15,942 nucleotides of DNA from Cyclostephanos tholiformis (lineage: Eukaryota > Bacillariophyta > Thalassiosirophyceae > Thalassiosirales > Thalassiosiraceae). How positions within the stretch are numbered: the first letter of the stretch is position 1; every line of letters begins with the position of its first letter. The notes beneath the pieces are model-generated. The model ran no database searches. It saw nothing but the letters and a program-made list of their open reading frames with translations, and was not told the DNA's origin. The stretch spans positions 1-15,942 of the forward strand of contig JALLPB010004529.1 in NCBI GenBank assembly GCA_036939975.1. The letters are read 5' to 3'. The translations under genes were made by a program, and so were the position numbers. This document shows positions 7,465 through 14,843 of the stretch, in pieces.

Positions 7465-9069
7465 TGCCGCAAGATAGGTATTGGACGCAAGAAGAAGGGA
7501 TCCAAGTACAACTACGGAGCTGCACAGGCATCACTGAATGCCCCTCATGCTCACCACTTTCAAGTTTACTCTGCTGCAGTATCATCCAACGTGGACGCCG
7601 TTGACGAAACCCCTCCAGCCATCAGTCCTACAAAGGAGGAGGTCAAAGCCGAGCGTGATATGTTGCACTCTATTGCGATAGATTTCGAACGCAAGCTTGA
7701 TTCTTCAAGTAAAAGAATTGTTTCGTTGGAATCCAAGTCAAGATCGCTATCCAATTCCCTCAAGGAGGAGAAATTGAAATCAAGGACAGCGATGGAAGAA
7801 TTACTTTTGGTAACAACAACTCAAACAAATGAATTGATCGCCTCCTTTCAGGACCGTTTTAACAATCTGAAGAGCGATCATGACAACTCTCTTCGTAAAC
7901 TTCTGCGCAACAGCAAGAGTGAGAGACACCACAATCAAACTTCCATCGATAGAATAACAAAGAACCACAACAAGCAGATGTCCCAACTGGAATCAGAGTA
8001 TCGAGTGTCTCTCACCCAAGTCGAGAATAATCACAACAAGAAGATATCATGTATGCGTAAACAGGTTAGTGCTTTGGAAGCCAGTATTGACAAGAAAGTC
8101 TCGAGACGCAATGCATTAGAGAATGAAGTGCATGACCTAAATGAATGGGTTTTGGAACTGGACAACGAGAGAATAGCAGCAGAGACAGAGAGAAAGGGAG
8201 CAGTGGCCAACAAACGTTCTGCCAAAAGGAAGTATGCACTAGCACAATCCAAATACAGATCAGCAAAGAAGAAGTATGCACAGAAGTACTCACGCTTGGA
8301 ATCAAAATGCAGTGAGTTACAGAATGAAATAGAACAAATGAATGATTGGGTATTTGAACTTGACAACGAAAGAAAGTCTGCACTTAAACAACAGCGAACA
8401 GCCGAGAAGAAGTATGCGCATGCCAAGAGTGATGCCTACTTGCGACTGCAGAAATTCTGTGAGGAGCGACTTTCTAGAAAACAGTTAGAAGAGGACTTGC
8501 TATGTGTAAAGAAAGCCTTGCATAAGACTGAGCAGGAGCTGGAAATGGCAAAGCTGTTTATGGAAAAAAGCCAGGCAACAAAACGCAGAATGAAAAAGGA
8601 ATGGGTAAACAATTATGATGATGGTCGCCGCACTCAAGGAGGATCACGCCACTGGCCACCATGGGTTGTTCAAATGATATGTGAACTTTTAATCAATGGC
8701 ACGGCACCAACAGCTGTGCCATCCACCATTCAAAGCATCTATGAAACGCTATACGATGAGCCTCCAGAAGAATTGCCATCTGTGAATTTTGTACGTGAAT
8801 GTCAAGTTGTTGTTGAGATTATTGGTGAAACTATGGTTGCCATTAAGCTGGGACACGCAGAAATTTGGGATCAGTTGTGGACCAACTCTACAACAAGACG
8901 CCAAATACCATTCACTGCGTTAATCATTGGCATTCTTGCAGATAGCGGAAACATTGATCCCATTGTTGTTTCTTCTTGTATTTTCATGGAAGACGAGAGA
9001 TCAGAGACGCAAGTTGATGGTATAGTAAAGAAGGTGAATCAATTATTTGTGATGTCTTTGCATCTATGA
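7465..9069 (+). CDS. Transposon protein, 5' part: long coiled coil running into a putative catalytic domain
   Basis: The frame is open from 7465 to TGA 9069. The first ATG in it is at 7660, giving 469 residues; an upstream start or splice could add a basic KKKGSKYNYG segment. Nucleotides about 7660-8635 encode a long charged coiled coil with an internal duplication: ENEVHDLNEWVLELDNER (from about 8118) and QNEIEQMNDWVFELDNER (from about 8320), spaced 67 residues. A non-coiled segment follows: HWPPWVVQMICELL, LPSVNFVREC, then LWTNSTTRRQIPFTALIIGIL and DPIVVSSCIFMEDERSETQ. The TTRRQ block followed by hydrophobic strands looks like the first strand of an RNase H-like fold, where an Asp would be expected; here the residue is Asn. 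The protein stops abruptly, and sequence continues in another frame from 9053, so this is probably the N-terminal part of a broken or spliced transposase. No database assignment was possible. Confidence 0.65.
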   Translation, partial: CRKIGIGRKKKGSKYNYGAAQASLNAPHAHHFQVYSAAVSSNVDAVDETPPAISPTKEEVKAERDMLHSIAIDFERKLDSSSKRIVSLESKSRSLSNSLKEEKLKSRTAMEELLLVTTTQTNELIASFQDRFNNLKSDHDNSLRKLLRNSKSERHHNQTSIDRITKNHNKQMSQLESEYRVSLTQVENNHNKKISCMRKQVSALEASIDKKVSRRNALENEVHDLNEWVLELDNERIAAETERKGAVANKRSAKRKYALAQSKYRSAKKKYAQKYSRLESKCSELQNEIEQMNDWVFELDNERKSALKQQRTAEKKYAHAKSDAYLRLQKFCEERLSRKQLEEDLLCVKKALHKTEQELEMAKLFMEKSQATKRRMKKEWVNNYDDGRRTQGGSRHWPPWVVQMICELLINGTAPTAVPSTIQSIYETLYDEPPEELPSVNFVRECQVVVEIIGETMVAIKLGHAEIWDQLWTNSTTRRQIPFTALIIGILADSGNIDPIVVSSCIFMEDERSETQVDGIVKKVNQLFVMSLHL

Positions 9070-11494
9070 ATATTGTCCTCACATAATATCACTTCGAACA
9101 AATTTAAAGCTAGATTCACTAAAACATAGGCTGTCAAGAGTGCACGAATTTCTTGATGAGTACTACCCCGGTAATTCTCATCTCCTTCCCTTACCTGAAG
9201 ACATTGACATACAGAAGTTAAGCCATGGAGGGCTGATTACTTCTGATACATGCAATCAAGCACAGAAGGTTCGGCGCCTCCTTGTTGCTCTCATTGATGG
9301 CTCTTTCGATTATGACTGTATGAATCATTTACGCAATGTTTGGTTTGGGAATGCAGAGAAGGCACTCACGAAGGATCTCAATGTTCACTTACGTGCCAGT
9401 CTCGATGAAATTGATCCAAAGCTGCGTGTAACTGCATCTATGTCAGCAATAATACGTGCAGTTGACAAAGAATTTAGTCTGTCGGCAAACTATCCAAAAG
9501 GCCATGGCAAGATATTCCTTGAATGGATACGGGAATATTACCCCGGTGTTCTACTATTGCACGTTGAACGAGCCGCTGGATCTAGGCAGGATTTGTGCAC
9601 AGAAGGATCAATGGCAATATACATGAATTATCCGTACTACGTTGAGTTTTTGGATAATATGCTACGCAAGCAAGTATCAGTCAATGACAAGCCAAGTATT
9701 CTACAACAAAACTTATTCGTTGCACTTACGTCAAGAGAAATGATCGCACTGTCTTGTCTTCTTTCGATATTACACATTGCCATATGTATGCCATTTCGTT
9801 GGCTCGCGGGAAAAACACACGAGCTCAAACAATACAACGATTGGGGCCCAATGTCCATGTCACGTGTCATTGATACCTTGCATGATAAGATGAGCGAACT
9901 AAGCACATCACCACATCTGATTGAAGATGAGAATTTCATGATGAACATATTCTCAGAATACCTTGATGAGATTGTGCCATTCAGAGAATACTGGGAAGCT
10001 ACATTTGAGAAGAAGCAAATGTCTGTTGTTGCACGCTGTCGGAAGGATGGAACAAAAGTGGTTCATATGGCAAGGCTGCGGATGGGACTGTTCTCTCCAG
10101 CATCATTGACAAATATTAGAACTAGTGAAATGCTCATTGTCCTTGCAAAGACGGCAGCTAGAGCAATATATGACGAGCTAAGAGATGAGTCAAAAGCAAC
10201 ATTCAAATACTTATCAGAGTCAGGATCAGAATATTCATGGAATGGTTGTGGTGAGGCAAGGAAGAAAGCTTTGCTAGGAAAGAAGGCAACAAATGATGAA
10301 GCTGAGAGCGCCTTAGGTGGGACAACATCAAATATACAGCAATATGGACGAATCAATATTTCAAGTGCAGGGGCAATCAGTGATGCTAAAAGGAATGGGT
10401 TCTTACAGCGAGAATACGTGCCTCCACGGAAAAAGTCATCTGCAAAAGCTAAGGGTATCTTTCAAGGGTTAAGTGAGGTATTACGAGAAACGATCGTGAC
10501 AGTAGCAATGAAAGATGCACCATCAACACGGAAAAAGAACAATGATGCAATCCAGTTACAGGCCACTGCACAAAGGATGAAGGTTGAATTATTGAAGGAG
10601 AAAAATCTGGAATGTGCAACGGAAGCGTACATAGATGGCTTGTACTATTATCGAATGTATCTCTCACCGGCATGTTGGAAAGATGACAGGAGAGTTGTGG
10701 CAAAACACCTGAAGAAAATTACATCAGACACAGCAAAGTACAACGCTTTGAAAGAGAATATTATGATTAGAGTGAAAGGGTTTAGCTGGGATTGGTGTAA
10801 ACACCCATGGTCAAAAGATGGACGGAAGTACACAATCAAAGAACTTGCTGATCACCTTCGATGGATAATTACAGAGGAAAAGAAGCATAGCATCCCAGAT
10901 GAACCATCGCTTAATGTACCCCAACGAATCAATTTGCCAGTATTGGGGACACAGACAGAAGAAGTACGTGAGCTGGACAGAAAATACTTAGCCAATGAAG
11001 ATGCATTTAAGAAAAAGGCACGGAAGCTGCGTAATGAGAGAGAGTTGAAAGGGGAAGGTAGCATTTATTCATCAATGCAGCCATTCGTAAGACCAGAGAT
11101 CAGTGATTTGATGAATGAGCGTATTGATGTCTTGTCTGAATTTAAAATGCTTGGGAAGGAAGGAAGTGAACTCCGATGGTGTCAGGGAGAGGTTGTGCAT
11201 GTATACAAGGACCAACGGGTGCCAATGGTTTGTGTGCGTTGGGATCCAATTCCAGATTGTACCGGCTGGGAGAGTTCCACAGAATCAAATCAAAAACTAT
11301 TACCAACTAGATGGAACAAGGATGTGGTTGGTGCATGGAGATTGGACTTACCAATTGATGTTGAGGACACATCTGACAAGGAGAGTGATGGAAAAATTAG
11401 TGATGGCGATGGCGATGGCGATGGCGACGGCGATGGCGACGACAACAGTGAGTGTAGTCGTTCAACTACCAGTAGTAGTAGTAGTAGTAGCTAG
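9053..11494 (+). CDS. Transposon protein, 3' part: transposase-like catalytic region and C-terminal barrel-like domain
   Basis: The frame is open for 813 codons from 9053 with no usable early ATG; a GTG lies at 9140. Protein-like sequence starts at once (LRTNLKLDSLKHRLSRVHEF). Then follow ITSDTCNQAQKVRRLLVALIDG, DYDCMNHLRNVWF (9308-9346), YPKGHGKIFLEWIREYYPG, HVERAAGSRQDLC, CMPFRWLAGKTHEL and ARLRMGLFSPASLTN. KKATNDEAESALGGTTSNIQ lies at about 10280-10340. CMNH matches the C-x2-H motif found between the second Asp and the last Glu in many cut-and-paste transposases, and NDEAES offers a candidate final Glu. Nucleotides about 11168-11330 (WCQGEVVHVYK, PMVCVRWDPIPD, LLPTRWNKDVVGAWRLDL) resemble a small SH3/chromo-like barrel. 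The tail is a GATGGC microsatellite encoding Asp-Gly and an AGT microsatellite encoding poly-Ser. I infer one split transposase with the preceding frame; the superfamily is unassigned. Confidence 0.68.
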   Translation, partial: CLCIYEYCPHIISLRTNLKLDSLKHRLSRVHEFLDEYYPGNSHLLPLPEDIDIQKLSHGGLITSDTCNQAQKVRRLLVALIDGSFDYDCMNHLRNVWFGNAEKALTKDLNVHLRASLDEIDPKLRVTASMSAIIRAVDKEFSLSANYPKGHGKIFLEWIREYYPGVLLLHVERAAGSRQDLCTEGSMAIYMNYPYYVEFLDNMLRKQVSVNDKPSILQQNLFVALTSREMIALSCLLSILHIAICMPFRWLAGKTHELKQYNDWGPMSMSRVIDTLHDKMSELSTSPHLIEDENFMMNIFSEYLDEIVPFREYWEATFEKKQMSVVARCRKDGTKVVHMARLRMGLFSPASLTNIRTSEMLIVLAKTAARAIYDELRDESKATFKYLSESGSEYSWNGCGEARKKALLGKKATNDEAESALGGTTSNIQQYGRINISSAGAISDAKRNGFLQREYVPPRKKSSAKAKGIFQGLSEVLRETIVTVAMKDAPSTRKKNNDAIQLQATAQRMKVELLKEKNLECATEAYIDGLYYYRMYLSPACWKDDRRVVAKHLKKITSDTAKYNALKENIMIRVKGFSWDWCKHPWSKDGRKYTIKELADHLRWIITEEKKHSIPDEPSLNVPQRINLPVLGTQTEEVRELDRKYLANEDAFKKKARKLRNERELKGEGSIYSSMQPFVRPEISDLMNERIDVLSEFKMLGKEGSELRWCQGEVVHVYKDQRVPMVCVRWDPIPDCTGWESSTESNQKLLPTRWNKDVVGAWRLDLPIDVEDTSDKESDGKISDGDGDGDGDGDGDDNSECSRSTTSSSSSSS
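11403..11491 (+). repeat. Two microsatellites in the 3' end of the transposase-like frame
   Basis: A (GATGGC)n run near 11403-11440 encodes alternating Asp and Gly. An (AGT)n run near 11471-11491 encodes poly-Ser just before the TAG stop. Both keep the frame. Confidence 0.85.
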
Positions 11495-11579
11495 ATATCT
11501 GTAAATATGTGTGTATGACTAACAATATAATCAATGTAGAACACTTGCATTGAGTAGCATCAAACAAAAGATCCAAGTT

Positions 11580-11975
11580 ATGTCACCATTCATGACAAAC
11601 TATTGAAAAACTCACAAAAAAATGACAACTTTTCCAACCACCGTACCCCAAATGCACATTTAATGCACGCAACGGGGACACAAGAAGTGACTTCTGGTCA
11701 TTTTTTTTAATGAAATTTTTGGGATGTCATAATGATATCAATATAAGTACACAAGAACACTTAAATAGAAAAAGAATCAATCATAGAGTCACCACGGACA
11801 TCATACTACTGAAAAACCAGTAGAATCCAACAACTTTTCCGACCAGAAATCCCCGAGCGTTACTTTGACGTATCCAACGGGTGGGTTCTGGTCAATTTTT
11901 TTTTACCAAACGTTCAGGATATCTTAGTGACACCTAGTAGAGCAGTTTTGAACACTCAGAAAGGAAATTAGGGCC
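11580..11975 (+). repeat. Diverged tandem duplication of about 205 bp in the right arm of the transposon
   Basis: Two units share in order: ACAACTTTTCC(A/G)ACCA, a C-rich block, a CAACGGG block, TTCTGGTCA followed by a long T run, and GGAT(A/G)TC..AGTG/AATG..AC. The first unit spans about 11580-11780 and the second about 11785-11975. They are non-coding and lie just inside the right terminal repeat. Confidence 0.65.
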
Positions 11976-11995
11976 ATTTGAAAAACCACATTTTT

Positions 11996-12011
11996 TGGGC
12001 CGGACCCCCTA
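11996..12011 (-). repeat. Right terminal inverted repeat of the transposon
   Basis: Its reverse complement reads TAGGGGGTCCGGCCCA, matching the left end at 15 of 16 bases. It is followed by ACAATGG, the second copy of the target duplication. Confidence 0.72.
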
Positions 12012-12018
12012 ACAATGG
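12012..12018 (+). repeat. Target site duplication, right copy (ACAATGG)
   Basis: Identical to 6160-6166. It opens the right half of the interrupted tandem-repeat unit. Confidence 0.72.
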
Positions 12019-12176
12019 CAGCAGCAGAAGCAGAGGGGGGTGGTGTTATGCTATTATATTATCATGTGGGATGGAGCATAATTTCAACTCCTACATTGTT
12101 ATTAGATAATAGTGTTCCTAAGCCCTCCAATGTCTAAGCATAGCGGTTTTCATTTTTACAAGCATATGATTATTAT
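12012..12176 (+). repeat. Right half of the interrupted tandem-repeat unit
   Basis: The sequence GGATGGAGCA, AGTGTTCCTA, GCATAG(C/T)GGTTTTCATTTTT aligns in order with 12297-12430. Together with 6030-6166 it makes one full unit once the transposon is removed. Confidence 0.75.
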
Positions 12177-12440
12177 AATAATGAGAACTTCCATCATGAC
12201 AGGAGGAGGAGTGGAAAAGGAGCCCTGCACCAATGGAGTGGCAACATTTGGGTGTGGTGGCAGTGGCGGGCTGCAATCAATGTAAAAATAGGCAAAGGCA
12301 GCAGCAGGAGAGAGGGGTCTTATTTTATTATTATTTTGTTGGGATGGAGCAAACATTCAAATCTAACAATGTAATTTGATAGTGTTCCTATGCCTTCTAA
12401 AAGTCTAAAAGCATAGTGGTTTTCATTTTTGCATCTTCAC
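12177..12440 (+). repeat. Uninterrupted tandem-repeat unit (internal empty site)
   Basis: This unit matches the left flank of the transposon (GAGAACTTCC, GAGCCCTGCA, TGTGGTGGCAG) and continues without a break into sequence matching the right flank (GGCAGCAGCAG, GGGATGGAGCA, TAGTGTTCCTATGCC). At the junction (about 12280-12297) it carries no TAGGGGG end and only one version of the target. Confidence 0.75.
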
Positions 12441-12545
12441 ATATTATTAGCATTATTTGGAATTTCCACCTAATCTTTGCTTCACATTTACAGTCTTTGC
12501 TCAAGTATTGTGGCTGTTTTATTCTTCTAGAATATACATATTTTT

Positions 12546-12872
12546 TGCAAAGGCATTTCTGGCTATCATCCATAAAAAATAAGGTTTTTAGACCAACTAC
12601 CCAACCTCTCAGCCACATGCAACCCTAACTATTGGGGCAGCCATGTGCAACCCTATCAGGGCAAAAAAAGAAAAGCTTGTAGACACTGAGCCATGTGCCT
12701 CATGTAGACACTAAGCCATGAGCCTCAGGGTTTGAGCCTGTGGGGTGTGAACCTGCATCCACCATAGTAGCCTGCCTTACCATCCTACGTCCTGCCACTA
12801 TGTAAATACCTAAAAATTTTGTGATTAACCCTAATGGTTGTTTGACCAATGATGGCCAGAAATGCCTTGGCA
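12546..12872. mobile_element. MITE-like element with 24-bp terminal inverted repeats
   Basis: The 24 bases at 12546-12569 (core AAGGCATTTCTGGC) and the reverse complement of 12849-12872 match at 22 positions. The 327-bp interior has no coding potential; it carries repeated GCCATGTGC/GCCATGAGC and GAGCCT strings. No convincing target duplication was found next to the ends, so the exact borders may be slightly off. Confidence 0.5.
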
Positions 12873-12921
12873 AATAATCGAATCTCTTCATCCTTAGGAA
12901 TAAACTAGTAGAGAAGTTGTA

Positions 12922-14054
12922 GTGCGGTGCATGTCAATGTGGGACAAAACTTGTAATTTGTGACATTTTACGAGTTTTTACTGTGTCCAACAACTGGGAT
13001 TAACATGCTACTTTTAGCCAATGCAACACAATTTAGAAAACCTGTTGTTAAATGTTATCAGCTATGTTAGACTATCCAACTAAGTATCAAATCATTTTGC
13101 TCAACTCCTTCCCATTTGATTGATGTGTCATACCGATATTGTTATTTGGGGCCTTGACATCATTCGAGCCCTCTTTTCAGTGAGTTAATGATGAAAAAAC
13201 TTTGAAAAAGCGGCATATCATTGACCAATTGCAATTATCAGCTGCAATACTCAACCAATAGCAGCATCCAGTGGCTTCAATCAAAGCCCTGGACCTCCTC
13301 TATTGGTATCGGGAGATACAGGCGGTATCGTACCGGTGCACCACCATGGCCATCAAAATGACCATCAAACATGGTACATTTTTTGGTTGTTGTTTTGTTT
13401 TCTGCCCTCTGTCAGCCGCCGGGGTGATATGGAGTGAATACTTGCCAGATGGCAGTGTCCAGTGGCTTCTATCAAAGCCCTGGACCTATGCTATTGGGAG
13501 ATGGGCTCAGTGTTGCATCGGCACATCTGCAAGGCCTTCTAAATGGCGAGTGATGGAGGTAGACTCGATCATCATTGACAATTTTGCCATAAACTTAACC
13601 ATAGAGAATTCGTCATCAATTATTACTTTATGTAAACTAAAACTGAGGTACCATATTAATATTAACCATGTTTAATCTAAATGTATGATATGGATGCCCA
13701 TCAACAACAATGGATGCCGTTTTGATAACCATTGTCCTTGGCGGGCAAGTAATTTTGTAAAAAGTTCAGAGGTCAATAAAAATAAGTTATTATGTACTAT
13801 ATTTTACTAGTTACTAGGCTAGTATTTCTTCTGCCAGTTGCATTGGCCAACCCCTCCACCTGGTCGCCCACGTGTTCTTTGCATCTGGAGGGGCGATCAG
13901 CTTGGCCACCATGGTTGAGGAGTTTTTGGCAGTTTTTATGTGTTGTGGCTGTTGCATTGCATCAAGCTCATCAAATGTAGAAAAATGGTATAAGATATCT
14001 TTAAGGACTAGGTTAACAGGGTAGCATATTGTCCCACATTGGCATGCACCACAC
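12922..14054. mobile_element. Candidate 1.1-kb element bounded by 26-bp inverted repeats
   Basis: Bases 12922-12947 (starting GTGCGGTGCATGTCAATG) and the reverse complement of 14029-14054 agree at 24 of 26 positions. The enclosed DNA has no credible gene but contains two copies of the dispersed repeat also seen at 5469-5727. No target duplication is visible, so it may be a non-autonomous element or a coincidental pair of repeat fragments. Confidence 0.35.
13262..13560 (+). repeat. Two copies of the dispersed repeat in opposite orientation to 5469-5727
   Basis: CCAGTGGCTTC(A/T)ATCAAAG followed by CCCTGGACCT occurs at 13268 and 13459, 191 bases apart, each followed by CTATTGG and a GCCATCAAAATG- or AAATGGCG-like end. 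The plus-strand frame at 13271-13675 is just a reading of this repeat. Confidence 0.6.
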
Positions 14055-14221
14055 CTTGTTTCTGTTGATCCTGATTCTTGTTGAAAGAAAAGAGCAAATT
14101 AGGTAGGCAATGGGTACGATATCATACTGCTGTGGCTATTCATACAGTTCATGTCTTATGAAGATACAGCGGGACGAAGGAGGTCTGGTTTGAGAGCATG
14201 GCATGAAGAAAGTACCATAGG

Positions 14222-14425
14222 CCGGGGATAAAGCACCACTTCCCACCAAATTTCATTTGAATTCCTTTGGTCAAAAATTGTCCTTCAACAAAATAACATA
14301 TTTGTTTTAGAAATGGCTTTTAGAGGGACAAATCAGAATCAAATCTTACTTTTTGTCTTGGAACAATTTTTGACTAAAAGGAATTCAAAAGAAATTTGGC
14401 AGGATGTGGTGCTTAAACCCCGCCC
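14222..14425. mobile_element. Fold-back (hairpin) element with arms of about 62-65 bp
   Basis: The left arm (14222-14283) reads GGGATAAAGCACCAC, CCAAATTTCATTTGAATTCC, GTCAAAAATTGTCC. The right arm (14361-14425) is its imperfect reverse complement: GAACAATTTTTGACTAAAAG, GAATTC, GAAATTTGGC, GTGGTGCTTAAACCCCG. Roughly four fifths of positions pair across a spacer of about 77 bases. The open frames at 14313-14588 overlap this hairpin and are not accepted as genes. Confidence 0.6.
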
Positions 14426-14843
14426 CAGCTTAAACCCACAACATTTCATGATTCCCATCACCCAAATAACATGCTTAATTTGGTGGCTTATTGCTATTAT
14501 TTTTGAAGAGGACACCCAAAAAGAGCAGAGTTTAGTAGGCACGAGTGCTATATCATACCATACATTGTCCTGTGGACATATCTTCTAAACCAGAGTACCT
14601 AGAATGGCCAAAAAGGTTGACATTAGTCTTTTTTCTTTTAAGAATTACTTATTGATGCATGGACCATCGTCGATGCGTAGCCACATTGCAGTGTAACGCC
14701 ACCGCTGAAAATGCGCACAAAAGAAAGAACGTCCTCGAAGTTCACAGCCAAAAAGAGAAATGATCCGCAATGAAAGGTCATCAATTTCAATTTCAAATCA
14801 CAACCTCACTGAGTTCGCTAAAAAATAAATCCGATATGAGTAT
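14426..14843. other. Spacer downstream of the Mpv17-like gene
   Basis: No gene recognised. Base composition becomes more balanced after about 14650, next to the 3' end of the gene read from the minus strand. No clear AATAAA signal was found just past its stop codon. Confidence 0.35.

Larger units (their letters stand above)
6167..12011 (+). mobile_element. Complete TIR DNA transposon, about 5.85 kb, superfamily unassigned
   Basis: The ends are inverted copies of each other: TAGGGGGTCCGGTCCA (6167-6182) and its complement at 11996-12011, 15 of 16 bases matching. Both are flanked by ACAATGG. Removing 6167-12011 and one ACAATGG joins 6030-6166 to 12019-12176 into a unit that aligns along its whole length with the adjacent uninterrupted unit 12177-12440. 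The interior is more GC-rich on the left and holds a 51-nt palindrome, a 33-bp minisatellite, two long plus-strand reading frames and a subterminal tandem repeat. The TAGGG start and 7-8 bp target duplication resemble the hAT and P groups, but the encoded protein shows no hAT dimerisation block, so I do not assign a superfamily. Well-preserved ends suggest a fairly young insertion, even though the gene appears broken in two places. Confidence 0.75.

Noticed and set aside
8031..8426. Cys/Ser/Phe-rich minus-strand frame opposite the coiled coil
   Set aside because: It is the antisense of Lys/Glu-rich codons, a familiar artefact.
6030..12290. LTR retrotransposon with direct repeats at 6030-6166 and 12178-12283
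   Set aside because: The direct repeats are split halves and copies of an external tandem repeat, not element ends. No reverse transcriptase, integrase, primer-binding site or polypurine tract is visible, while inverted ends with target duplication are.
12640..12760. tRNA-like strings (GGTTTGAGCC near 12728)
   Set aside because: No cloverleaf can be formed around them, and they fall inside the MITE-like element.
13271..13675. Plus-strand frame of 134 codons
   Set aside because: It is built from two copies of a dispersed non-coding repeat and has no recognisable motif.
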